From Escallonia rubra (Eukaryota > Streptophyta > Magnoliopsida > Escalloniales > Escalloniaceae): a stretch of 64,000 nucleotides of DNA. The stretch is from NCBI GenBank assembly GCA_033065855.1, contig JAVXUO010002003.1:310001-374000 (forward strand), in the 5' to 3' direction. A program made the translations under genes and the position numbers. The notes under the pieces are model-generated. The model was not told the DNA's origin. It saw nothing but the letters and a program-made list of their open reading frames with translations, and did not search any database. This document shows positions 11,901 through 24,379 of the stretch, piece after piece (within the stretch, counting starts at the first letter, position 1; each line of letters begins with the position of its first letter).

Positions 11901-13436
11901 GTTCTTTAGTGAGTAAAATTTTGTACTTTTACAACCATCTTGTCTATTTGTTGAACCTTAAGTCTGTATGGGGTTGACCAGAAACTGAAGTTCATCATGT
12001 ACCATTAGGGTAAAATGGTTATTAGGCTTGAGAGCAAGCCAAAGATTGAGAAACCCGTTTGGGATGACGTTGTTTATCTAAACACACTTGAAGAGATTTT
12101 TCATAGGTAAGTATAAATTTCTCTATTAATGTTTCGTTATGAATAACAATAGAGGGGTGTTGCAAAGCCTCACAAGTATGCCTCACAAGTATTCCTTTTA
12201 TATAAAATGATTGTTCAAGTGAAAATAAGTTTATTGAAGTTACTTTGACGTATTCACTTTATGTGATACGTTCAGACTACCTGTCAATTCATGAAAAAAA
12301 TCTCTTGATTTCAGAAACTATTATTGATAATTAAAAAAAATTGATGAATGTTTTTTCATGACCAACCACTTTTTATCCCGTAAGAGACTGTACATTCGCA
12401 TTTTTATACGTCTAACTAGCATCTTTGAGACCAAATTTTTTTTCCATACACTTAAATGTTGTTAATTGCGTAGTTCGTAGTTTATTTTTTCCATTTGTCA
12501 CGAGACGACAACAAAATGGAAGATCGAGGGCTTTAGTTTAATACCAAAATCTTGCAACATTTGGTCCTTGAAACTGAAAAGAATAAATAACATAAATGTA
12601 CTGGGTTCATTTTGATATACTTTTGGTAAGTGATTGTGTCATTAGCTTTACTAAATTCATTCATTGGTATATCTGTATCGCATAAACTTTTATTCATTTT
12701 TTGGTGAACTATGAAAGACGGCTTAGAATTCCAAGAAAATTTAAAGCTGAGCAACATTTGCTCTTTCGAGATTGCTATTGTAACTTCTGAGGGAATCCTA
12801 TATTTGCTAAAGAGGGAATCTTATACATATTTGCTAAGCTTTATTGTGAGTTTATAGCCTTAAGGATCAATTTTAAGTCTAGCTATTACACTTGGTTCAG
12901 GACCAACTTTTTTTGAATTTGGATTACAATCTCTCTTCCAGTTTCCTTCGCCGTGCATGCGTGTATAACTTAACTTCAAGATATATAGAAATGCACCGAG
13001 TATTTCTCACAAGAATAATATAAGGTGACTCTATTGAAATTTATGAACTTTCTTAGAGGGCGGTTGGCCTTGATATGTTATATAAAAAAAAGTTGAGTAG
13101 GACACAAATCTGAAACATCTTTTGCAAAATCAACTTTTTTGTCACTATACAAACATTCTTCATTGGATTTTGGTACAAATGCATGTGCGTCAAAGTTATG
13201 GTACCTTTTTCTCCTTCATAGTAGTTTTCGACAATAGATTGATATCGCTAAATTTGAGTTAAAATGTTCAATTTGTTTAGTGATTTATCATCAATGCGAT
13301 TCTTAATTATTGTTTGAGCATTCTTAATTTAATTTAGTGACTAATTTCGAACTCATTCGTTTTCTTTCTTATGTTTAGCTGATTGAAAAATCAAAATTGC
13401 ATCCCATCCCGTGCATTGCACGGGTCCATTAGCTAG
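8956..13436 (+). mobile_element. Helitron A (non-autonomous)
   Basis: The 5' end TCTATATATATATAAAAA follows an A and matches the start of Helitron E at 60194. The 3' end has a GC-rich hairpin (CCCGTGCA/TGCACGGG, 13408-13424) eleven bases before CTAG, the textbook Helitron terminus. No Rep/helicase or recognised host gene is inside. An internal block of about 180 bp ('agggttattg...ctagactagat') occurs near 9200, 10220 and partly 10560. One base (about 9101) is N. Confidence 0.8.
13408..13436 (+). other. Helitron A 3' hairpin and CTAG terminus
   Basis: The stem CCCGTGCA / TGCACGGG is followed by 'tccattagCTAG' and then T. Confidence 0.85.
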
Positions 13437-13659
13437 TCAATATATAATAGACGAAGCGTTGTGCGTTTTGGAGGCGACACATAAGCTTTTCTTAGCGTTC
13501 TTTTCCCTTTTTACCCCTTCTAATTTTGCGACACGTCATCGTCTTTTACTTATGCGACACGTCATCTGATTTATTTTGATGTCACATTTTTTTTTCTTCT
13601 ACTTATTAGAGACGCACATGTAGTATGACTCTTTCTCTTGATATCACATTCCTTTTTCA

Positions 13660-15280
13660 CTTCTACTTATTAGAGACGCACATGTACCATGACTCTTTAC
13701 TATAATTTACTATTAAAAAATTCGCAGGTATTATTGGCATAATTTTACTAACCATTATAAGAGTAGAAAACTAATTATACACCTTCTAAAACTCTACCTA
13801 TTGAATATACTTACATATAAGATCTTAATTTTCACTACTAACACCTCAAAAATACTTTAAAAATCTCTACTTATTAAAGTTACACATGCATCATGACTCA
13901 TTACTATAATTTATTATTAAATTTGCATGTATTATTGGCATAATTTCACTAAATTTTATAAGAGTAGAAAACCAATTATGCACCTTCAAAAACTCTACCT
14001 ATCCAATATAATAACATATAAGGTCTTAATTTTTACTACTAACATCCCAAAATTATTTTAAAAATCTCTACTTATTAAAATCACACATGCATCATGACTC
14101 TTACCATAATTTATTGTTAAAAAATTCGTAGGTATTATTGGCGCAATTTCACTAAACTTTATAAGAATAGAAAATCAATTTTGCACCTTCTTGAACTCTA
14201 CATATTCATTATACTAACATATAAGGTCTTAATTTTCACTACTAACACCTCAAAGTACTTGAAAAACCTCTTCTTATTAAGGTCACACATGCATGATGAC
14301 TCTTTCCTATTATTTTTTACTACTACCATCCCAAAAGTGCTTTAAAAACATATACTTATTGAAGTCACACGTGCATCATGAATTTTTATTATAATTTATT
14401 ATTAAAAACTTCGCAGGTATTATCTGTATAATTTTACTAAACTTTATAAGAATAGAAAATCAAGTTTGTACATTCTACCTATTTAATATACTAACATATA
14501 AGGTCTGAATTTCCACTACTAATACATCAAAAATACTTTAAAAACATCTGCTTACTAAAGTCACACATGCATCATGACTCTCCCCTATAATTTAATATTA
14601 AAAAATTTGTGGGTATTATTGGCATATATAAACTTTATAAGAATAGAAAATCAATTATGCACCTTTTAAAACTCTACCTATTCAATATACCAACACATGA
14701 AGTCTTAACTACTAACACCTCAAAAAGTGCTTTTAAAATAAATGAAAATCGCAAAAATTTAAAATACAAAATCATGTAAGAAATTAAATTAATTTTCACT
14801 ACTAACACCTCAAAGTACTTGAAAAACCTCTTCATGATGACTCTTTCCTATTATTTTTTACTACTACCATCCCAAAAGTGCTTTAAAAACATATACTTAT
14901 TGAAGTCACACGTGCATCATGAATTTTTATTATAATTTATTATTAAAAAATTCGCAGGTATTATCGGTATAATTTTACTAAACTTTATAAGAATAGAAAA
15001 TCAAGTTTGTACATTCTACCTATTTAATATACTAACATATAAGGTCTGAATTTCCACTACTAATACATCAAAAATACTTTAAAAACATCTGCTTACTAAA
15101 GTCACACATGCATCATGACTCTCCCCTATAATTTAATATTGAAAAATTTGTGGGTATTATTGGCATATATAAACTTTATAAGAATAGAAAATCAATTATG
15201 CACCTTTTAAAACTCTACCTATTCAATATACCAACACATGAAGTCTTAACTACTAAAAAATCAAAAAGTACTTTTAAAAT
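13660..15280. repeat. About 200-bp tandem repeats plus a 541-bp offset duplication
   Basis: The unit contains 'cacacatgcatcatgactc', 'ttattattaaaaaattcgcaggtatta', 'aaaactctacctattcaata' and 'aaggtcttaattttcactac'. The segment 14295-14745 reappears at 14836-15270 almost unchanged (offset 541 bp), a recent duplication. Inverted copies of part of the unit lie near 15470-15530 and 15890-15945. Confidence 0.8.
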
Positions 15281-17310
15281 AAATGAAAATCTCAAAAATG
15301 TAAAATACAAAATCATGTATGAAATTAAAGCTAAATCATTTACAAAGATCTTTTGAATATAATTTAGAAAGTGATATGACTTACTTTATAAAAAAGTATT
15401 TTACATTTGTTTATATTTTTGACTATTTTTTTTTTTTTTTGTTATCATAAAGTTTTTTTGAAGTGTTAATACTCAAAATTAAGTCCTAATATGTTGATAC
15501 ATTGATTAGGTAGAGTTTTAGAATTGGTAAAATTGGTTGTCTACCCATACAAGGTAAACTGAAATTATGACAACAACAGTTACGAATTTCTAATAATAAA
15601 TCAAAATAAAGAATCACACTACATGTATAATTTTGATAAATATGGATAAAAATGAAAAAGGACTTTAATACAAACATGATGATGTGTTATCTTAAAGATA
15701 AATAACTCACAAATTAAGATCTTTCACACGAACCAAATCACGTATGAAATCAAAGATAAATAACTCACAAATTAAGATCTTTCAAAATTAGTTTACAAAG
15801 TCATATGACTTAATTTTTTTAAATATTTTACGTTTTTTTCTTCATATTTTCAATCTTTTTTTTTTGTTATCTTAAAGTATTTTTGAGGTGTTAATAGTTA
15901 AACTTAAGTCCTAATATATTGATTAGGTAAAGTTTTAGAAGGTGTAGAATTTGTTTTTTTACTCATATAAGGTAAACTAAAATAATGACAATAATAGCTA
16001 CGAATTTTTAATAATAAATCAAAGTAAATAATCATGATGCATATGTAATTTTGATGAATATGGATAAAAAAAGAAAAAAGACTCGAAAATAAACATAATG
16101 ATTTGTCACAAAATTGGCCTTAAATTTTAAATTGGGAATCATATATGTATATGACTTACAAATAAAGATCTTTCATTTCTATTTACAAAAATAATATACA
16201 AAACGAATATGACTAAATATTTTAAAATATTTTAAAACACCAACATGTAATTTACTTAGGAAATTAATTTTAATTGTGTGACATCAACTTCTAAATTGGG
16301 AATCATACAAACCAATAAATGCAAAATAAAAAAGAATCAAATTGAATATGATTTAACTCTTAAAATACAGAAATAACAGTTTAATTTTATAAATAAGTTT
16401 TAAGATTACTGAATTAGAAATAAACAAACATGAACATTCATGAAGTTACTTAATTATAAATTATTTATTGATATTTGATTATGACTTTTATCACCTAAAG
16501 TATTCAACTAGATAAGATCCAAAAATTTAAAGAGTAAAAGATAAGTAAAGATTAAGTGTTTTGTACTTTTACTTGCATTTTAGAAAACGCTAAGTAAGAA
16601 AGAAGGTAAAAACATGAGAGACAAAATTATATATTAAAATTATTATTGAAGCTTACAATAAATAAATAAAATTACTAGGACTTAAATAAACTTTAGATAT
16701 GAAAAATATTGGTCGTTGTTAAAATAAATAATGTAGCTCACAGTTTAGGATGCAAAATTGCTTTATATTTTAATGAACAAATGAAATTATTAGAACTTAG
16801 GCATTACTATAATCACTAGAATATATTATAAAATTAGAACTCAATCAATAATCTATAGAGCAAAAAAAGAAAGGTACTAAAGATAAAAAAGAATTTGTTA
16901 ACCCTAAGTCATTGTAATCCCTTCTATCACAGTTTATACGATAAATTACACTTGAACAAATTTTTTATCTATTTGACATATCTTTTACTCAATCGCATAG
17001 TAGTATAATAATTAATAAAAGAGATCCGTATAATCGTTCTTTTAATATTATCTTTAACTATCGTTTGTAATCGTACGATATTTCACAAATGTAATAAACG
17101 TATAATTAGTTCAATATTTACTATTTTGGAACGTTTTTCAATTTTATATTTTTTTAGGGTTTCTTTATACTGAGTTTGATAGTTCGTCATGCGAATATAA
17201 ATAAAGTTTAGTTCAAAATCATCGATATAACACCTAAATAACCAGCATTAACTTTATAAAAATACACTGACACTCAAACCTACGGATGTATAAGTCGTTA
17301 ACTATAACCG

Positions 17311-17340
17311 ACCCGGGCCTTGCCCGGGTTACTGGACTAG
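17311..17340 (+). other. Helitron B 3' hairpin and CTAG terminus
   Basis: The stem ACCCGGGC / GCCCGGGT is followed by 'tactggaCTAG'. Confidence 0.75.
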
Positions 17341-20300
17341 TATATATAAAAAGCTGAAGCTTTCGCTTAGAATTGCGACATGTAGGATTTTTAGAGCTCT
17401 ATATTTACGCCACGTATGACTTTTTAGGAACTTTCGCTTTCTGCCACATAAGCTTCAACTTTGTATGTGGCAGTCCCCTAACTTAATTGGTCTCTTTATT
17501 TATTTAGAGTTCAACTCTTTTGAATTGGATATATATAATCAAGAATCCTATATGTTTTTTGTATTCTTTACTTTTCTACTCTATTTAACTCTTTCTTATA
17601 ATTTATTATTAAAAAATTCGTAGGTCTACTTTACCCTATATTTGTAAACTTTATAAAACTAAGAAACTAATTTTACACCTTCTAAAACTCTACCTAATTA
17701 ATATACTCATATATTAGGCCTTAATTTTGCTTATTAAAACCTCAAAAGTATTTTGAAATAACAATATAAAATCTCAAAAATATAAAGTGCGAAAATCATA
17801 CACTACTTACTAATTCTTTTTGTAATTTTACAAAGTTCCATTATAATCTATTATACAAATGTAGGCATAATCAATTAATTCGTAAGAATTTTAACTTCAT
17901 TTACGTGTAAAACTTTTTATATACAAGACTATGTCTTTTTTACAGTACATCAAATATCAACTTAAAAATTAGGTATTGCAACTACAACAATATGTACCAT
18001 TTCTCTTTAAAATAAAGTTTGAAAAAATATTATTCTAATTTGACATTATTTTAGCACTTCGCATTATTAATTGGTTAACTTACTAGAATTTAATTTGATT
18101 AGTAGCACTTAAATAGACTTTTAATATGAACAATATTTACAATCCTACTTCCTAAGTTTTTACAATGGTTTTACTAAACATTTTGTGGGTATATTTGGCC
18201 GAAGTTTTGTAAACCTTAACTATAAAATTGGAATATCAATTTTACATATTTTAAATCTCTATCTAATCAATCTATATATTCTTATTAGGCCTTGAATTTT
18301 GACTAATAACGCCTTAAAAGTACTTAAATATAACAAAATCAAATCTGACAAATGTATACATGAGAAACATTAACAATCTTTTCTCTTTACGGAACATAGA
18401 ATATGCATTCTAATATACTCTGCCTATTATTTCTGCAATTTACAATCTAATTATGAGATCTTTTGTTCTTTTGTCACGATATAATTATTCCTATCGATAC
18501 TATCACGAATCTTTGTTCTTTTGTCAGTTATATGAAATCTTTAGTAGCAAGCAAACATAAGAAAATGAAAAATCTTTGAAATAATCACGCCTTAATGTAT
18601 GCACACTACAATTAGGCAATAAAGACCGAGCAAATCTAACATTTCTGTTAGCGAGAATCTAAGCAAATGTAGAAAACATCTTTGGTTAATAATTAGCAGC
18701 CTAGAGTTTTACCAAGTATGATAATATGGTAATCTGTATGAGCAAATAATGGTCAAGGGACGCAAGATGCTTTTCATGGTTTTTGGTGTTGTTAAGGCAA
18801 CCTGAGGAGAATATGATGTCAAATTTCTTATAGAGTTGGTTGATATTAGTTTGTTTTTGTCGGACATACAATTAATTCATTAGCAATTAGATATTAAGCT
18901 AACTAGCATGGAACTACAAAGAGAACATTTAGGTGGTAAAATATAGGGCGCAAGCATCAAGTGTCTAGCTTCAAAAACAAACTAGATGGTAATAACAAAA
19001 GTTTTAGTCTAGCATTCAGTCCGCTTATTATCAGTTTTAAAAAGATTTTGTTAGGTTGACAAAAGACACTCACCTGTTATTAGAAAGAGACATGGTAATA
19101 GAATTTATTTGTTGAAAGTATATGCCTGCTTCAATGTGCATATATGCAAGAAATATTGGCAAAAGAAAATGCCTCAGAACCTCTTATATTTTAATTCCCT
19201 GCTCTCCATTTATTGCTATAAAATGATCACACTTCACTATTTATATTTTGGTTTACTGTCCGCTTTCATGGATTAATTTTAGTGGATTAATTCGGATGTT
19301 GGTTCTCAAAACACACCAATCTGGATTGCTTAAAAGGAAAGAAAATGATAAAGTCCATTGGTTGAAAGAAATGAGAAAGTAGAATAAGGGCTTAAGTATA
19401 GTATCAAATGATTGCAACATTTGAAAAGTAAACCTATTGACACCTTGATAAAACATTCTACCTTCGCTCCATAATGTCAATTATGTTCTAGCTAATTTGT
19501 TGAAGAACATAATGTAAACTATGCTCCAAACACAATCAATGTTTTTGAATCTCACTATTTATTTATCTGTTGTACTTTGTTAGTCATCATGTCATTAACT
19601 ATTGATCTATTGTTATATATTTAATTACAGCGTCTGTCATATATTTCATTCTAGAATAATGAAAGAAGACTTAGAATCTCCAAGAGAAGTGAAATAGAGT
19701 ACCATTTTCTTTATTGAGATTGCTAAAAGTAACTTTGGAGAAAATCTTTCCTAAGCTTTTTTGTGAGTTTGTGGTCTCATAAACTAATATTTTAAGTTTA
19801 AGATGCTACACTTGCTTTAGAACCAATTCTTTTTGAAATTAAATTACAAGAGGTAATTGAATTTGATTGGGGACTAAGTAGTTCGGATTAGTATAAGTCT
19901 TGGAGAATAAAAAGAAATGTAAAATAAATCATATCTAAGACAACTTTTAACTCAATTACAAACCATACAACTTTTAACGCTAGCAAAATATGGAGGTAGA
20001 CCTGCCATTGGCAGTAAAGGTGCAATTGATCTTGCACATGTGAATGATATTATATTTTTGGTAATGGTGGCGGTTGACTGCAATAGTATTATACAACGGA
20101 AGTGGCGGTAGTAGTGATAGTAATGGCGGGAACTGTAAAGATGGTAATAACTATAATGATTGGTGACAATAATGGAGACTATTTAATGAAAATGGTAGCA
20201 GTAAGGTGTTGGTGTATTAGTATAAGATAGTGGGACAAATAATGTTGAGAATTGTAACCAGACAACTGGTAATTCATATTAACAAATGACGATTCTACGT

Positions 20301-21221
20301 TTAGTTCTTTGACAAAACATGCACGTTTGTAAAATCTGTCCTAGGAATAGTAACTCTTAATGTTTGCACTAGAGGAGCTTTTCCGCCGATCATGTTTTGA
20401 TACCCGTGTACAATTATCAAAAAGTTCTCTTTAGCCAAGTGGCCGCTTTGAGGTTTGAACAATTTCTTATCGAATCTAAAAGCACATGTAATGTTGTACT
20501 TCTCATAGAAGAATATATACGATATGACTGTAGGACTATTCATGGATTTGTCAATATTTTACACAAAAAGAAAGAGAAAAAGTGAAATTAAATCTACACT
20601 CTTTTTCGCTGAGCCTACACCCTTTTGTCACTAAAAGAGGCAAATAGACCTATCGTTATATAAAACATGCAAGCTTTCTTTGTTAAATTGTGGTACACAA
20701 AACAATTGGTGAGGGTAAAAGGACTACAAAATCAGCATGTTTGTGAAAATTGTCATACATCTTTTTTCTTAACATAAATTTTGAAGTTTGAACTTCTTAA
20801 TGGAATGAACCAATCTAAGAGCATATGTAATACTGTACTTCTCATGAAAGAATATATAAGGCGTGACTATAGGATATATGTGGATTGGCTAATATTTACA
20901 TAAAAAGATTGAGAAAAAGTAAAACTAAATCTACACTCTTTTTCGCTAATGATCTAAAATCAAAGTTTGGCTTAAATGTTCTCTCAGTTTTACTATAATT
21001 CAGTAGGACGTGGATTAATGTATTGGAGGAACTTACGTACCTTGAGTAATGTCAACTATTCCGTTCAAGATGCATAGTTGAATTACCTCATTTGTCTTTG
21101 AAAATAACTATCTTTCTTTGTTTTTTAGAACTTTGAAATTAATAGGCTATATTAAATATGTTATTAGCAATAAAATCAAATTAAATCACATCCCGTGCAT
21201 TTGCATGGGCACATTAGCTAG
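17341..21221 (+). mobile_element. Helitron C (non-autonomous)
   Basis: It starts TATATATAAAAAGCTGAAGC, the family 5' end without its first bases, directly at the CTAG of Helitron B. It ends with hairpin 'CCCGTGCATTTGCATGGG' (21192-21209), 'cacattagCTAG' and then T. Long stretches match Helitron D (18400-18800 with 27890-28300; 19480-21180 with 29070-31440). It has no UDP-glucose dehydrogenase fragment, unlike D. Confidence 0.8.
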
Positions 21222-21229
21222 TATATATA

Positions 21230-21575
<346 letters not shown>

Positions 21576-21591
21576 TGTACATTTGTTTTTT

Positions 21592-21710
21592 ACCTTTAAC
21601 GCTCTTGGTCCTTTTCTTATGTACGTTTTAAACCTTTAACGTTCTTGGTCCTTTTCTTATGTACGTTTTTAACTTTAACCCTCTTGGTCCTTTTCTACTG
21701 AATTTTCCCC
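21592..21710. repeat. 40-bp minisatellite, three copies
   Basis: 'acctttaacg(c/t)tcttggtcc' repeats at 21592, 21632 and about 21671, just after the reductase pseudogene stop. Confidence 0.85.
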
Positions 21711-21956
21711 TACTATATAGGGACAGAGTGGTTTTTACTAAGATTAGTACGGTACAGTTTGCTAATAAGGATTTTTTTTGCTTGCTGTAATGCTGTTTGG
21801 TTCAAGCACAAAATGTCGGACAAGAAGCATCAGTGGGTGCGAAGGTCTAGAGTAACGAATATGCAGATACGGTGGTTCTAGCATGACACAAATTTGATTG
21901 AAATATTTCAAATGCAACATAAAGAGTCCTTCACGTATCTCCACGGATACCGTAGC

Positions 21957-23777
21957 TTAATTTAAGTCATAAGAAGGAGAGTTAGCAATTAAGTTCAAGT
22001 TCTGTTTTCTTCCTGCAGTGGCTCCAACAGTCTCAGTCATATCCAAGTCTTCTGCCTTGATACCACTAGGCAATTTCCAGTTGAAATGATAGAGTAGTGC
22101 AGCAAGAGGCAACTCAACATTGACTAAACCTAATGAAACGCCTGGACACATTCTTCTGCCTGCTCCAAATGGAATATACTCCAAGTTGGTTCCAGTGAAA
22201 TCAAGAGGGCTTTTCTCAAATCTCTCGGGAGTAAAACTTTCAGCATCATGCCAATAATCAGCATCCCTTCCCATTGCCCAAGCATTGACGAAGACTTTTG
22301 TTTTCTTGGGAATATTATAACCACCAATCTTGCATTCCTCCCTGCATTCTCTAGGGACTAACAATGGAAGAGGGGTATGCAACCGCAGTGTTTCTTTGAT
22401 CACCTGCTTTAGGTAGCTCAATTCTTGAATATCAGCCTTGCATCTTTTTGTCTTTTGCTTAATGGAGTGTCTAACTTCGGCTAGTGCCCTCTCCATCACT
22501 TTTGGGTTTCTTATCAATTCGACCATTGCCCATTCAATCGTTGTAGAAGACGTTTCAGTTCCACCTATGAACATATCCTGCATCAAAATGCAAAACTAAT
22601 GTAAGATGCTTAGATTGAGTTGACACGTGCCGCAAGTACATGGTACCCAACAAGCCAAGTAGTATCGTTTTACGCAATTACAATTCCTGCTTATTTGTGT
22701 TTGTACTAGGTATGAAATATACAGGAAGAACCAATTGCAGGGCATGCATATGTTCAGATATCATGCTTTCCAGTTGAAATGTACCACAAGGGCATAAGCA
22801 AGTATATGTTGCAAGTGAAAACATCGACCCATTGCAAGCATACAAACCATTGTAACTGCCTTGACATTGTTGGACGTGATGGGCAAATCAATACCACTGC
22901 TCTCTTGAAGTCTTAATAGAACGTCAATTAGATCTTCCCCCTCTTTGTCGTTAGTGTTACGCTTCTTTGTGCTTGCTAAGATCTCTCTCCTCTCACTGAT
23001 AATGTTGTCCAAGATCTTGTCAAGCTTGTGGTGTATCTTCAGTAATTTAGGCCTCAACCCGGTAAGGACATGAAGAAATTTCTTGGATGGAAACAAATCA
23101 GCAACATCAAAGCCCCCTATCAACTTTACTGTCTCTTTGATTAGTTGTATGAGCACGTCTTGATCCTCGCACCTCTTTCCAAATACCTCTCTGCAAGTTA
23201 TAACATTTAGCAACGAGTAAAGTTTCTCCTTAAGATTGATTGTTGTTCCCAAGGATGACTGAATGGATTCGATGAGATACCAGACTTCTTCCTCTCTAAT
23301 ATAGCGGAATGATCTTACTTTCTTTGCACTAAAGAGTTCCAAGGTGCATATTCTTCGCATTTGTCTCCAATAAGCTCCATATGGAGCGAAGACGACGTCT
23401 GTGTTGTCATACCCAACTATCCTGGTTCCTAGGACTTCTTGCCTATTTGCAAAGGCAATATCATGGGTTTTCAGTACCTCCTTGGCCATTTGAGGAGTTG
23501 ATATAACAACCGCAGAGATTTCGCCAAGTTGTAGTTGCATCAGCGGTCCATGTTTCTTAGCCAAATCTCTGAGAGCTCGGTGTGGCACTGAACCGACCAA
23601 GCACAACAAGTTCCCAATTATAGGTAGCTTCCATGGCCCGGGTGGCAATTTATCTGTGCTCTTTCTTGTGGCAAAATTGAAGAGGAAGGAGAAGAGGAGG
23701 ATAAGGGAAGCAATGAGAAGGTATGGGAACCGGAGCTCCATTACAGATGTTAAGGCAAGCTGTATGCTTTCCACCAT
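21957..23777 (-). CDS. Cytochrome P450, CYP71 clan (CYP71D/BE-like), copy 1
   Basis: Haem-thiolate mono-oxygenase of the endoplasmic reticulum; CYP71 enzymes oxidise terpenoids, phenolics and related specialised metabolites. Exon 1 is 22848-23777 and exon 2 is 21957-22577. A 270-bp phase-0 intron joins AVTM to DMFIGG, giving 516 residues, normal for CYP71. The start at 23777 gives MVESIQLALTSV before the anchor; MELRFPYLL at residue 13 is an alternative start. Seen in order: hydrophobic anchor (15-35), hinge [10 protein letters not shown] (43-52), C-helix WRQMR (137-141), I-helix GGTETS (315-320), K-helix ETLR (372-375), PERF (427-430) and haem loop [11 protein letters not shown] with Cys454. 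All motifs are present and no frame breaks are seen, so it looks functional. It forms a tandem pair with 33207-35028, whose intron position and 3' flank match. The substrate cannot be told. Confidence 0.92.
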
Positions 23778-24084
23778 AGTAGTGACCCCCGGATCGACGA
23801 GTCCTCATGGTCACCTTATCGTAGTAGTGAGCAACCACATATGTCAACGTTGATGAAGATACATGGAAAGCCAAGGCCCCAGACTGGAGGGGCTCATGAT
23901 CAGCCATACACACGTTTTGGAGATTGTACGGTGAATGACCCACTTTTCCGTCTCCTAGTATTGGTACGTTGCATTCACTAGCTACTGGTCAAATCCCTTC
24001 TAGCGGTGGATCAGCCACATAAAGTTTATTTTATTTTATTTTGTGGATCATGTTGGTATGTGTACACACACAAGGACGAAGGGG

Positions 24085-24370
24085 GTTAAATGACAATTTA
24101 TGTGTGCTCATTTTCGTAGCAACATTGAAGACGTAGGAGAAGAGGAGGATAAGGGAAGGAATGAGCAGGTATGGCAAGTGGCCATTTCTGATTAGCGAGG
24201 AATGTATGGCACGGAGAAGAGGAGGATAGGGGAAGAAATGAGAAGTTATGACGACGAGAAGAGGAGGATAAGGGAAGAAATGCTTTTGTTTTAACAAGGA
24301 GGAGGTATGACTAGGAGAAGAAGAGGAGGATAGTGGTGAGCCTGCTGTGCTTTTGGACCCTTTCATTTGC
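24085..24370 (-). pseudogene. Relic of a third CYP71 copy (N-terminal anchor only)
   Basis: The minus strand reads LPYLLIPSLILLFSYVFNVA then TKMSTHKL, matching the membrane anchor of the two P450 genes ([18 protein letters not shown]). Upstream the anchor-coding stretch is repeated in degraded form (FFPYPPLL twice), and 'gtggtgagcctgctg' at about 24335 matches the 5' flank of the 33207-35028 gene. No downstream P450 sequence follows. It is the 5' remnant of a further tandem copy. Confidence 0.75.
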
Positions 24371-24379
24371 TTTAGTATT

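Larger units (their letters stand above)
13437..17340 (+). mobile_element. Helitron B (non-autonomous, different subfamily)
   Basis: It begins TCAATATATAATAGACG directly after the CTAG of Helitron A. It ends with hairpin ACCCGGGC/GCCCGGGT (17311-17329) and 'tactggaCTAG'. Its termini differ from those of A, C and D, so it is another subfamily. The interior is AT-rich, with tandem repeats of about 200 bp in direct orientation (13670-15270) and inverted partial copies (15450-15960). No gene is recognised. Confidence 0.7.

Noticed and set aside
15150..15356. 68-codon frame in Helitron B
   Set aside because: Lies within the AT-rich tandem repeat; Lys/Ile/Tyr composition is that of random AT-rich DNA.
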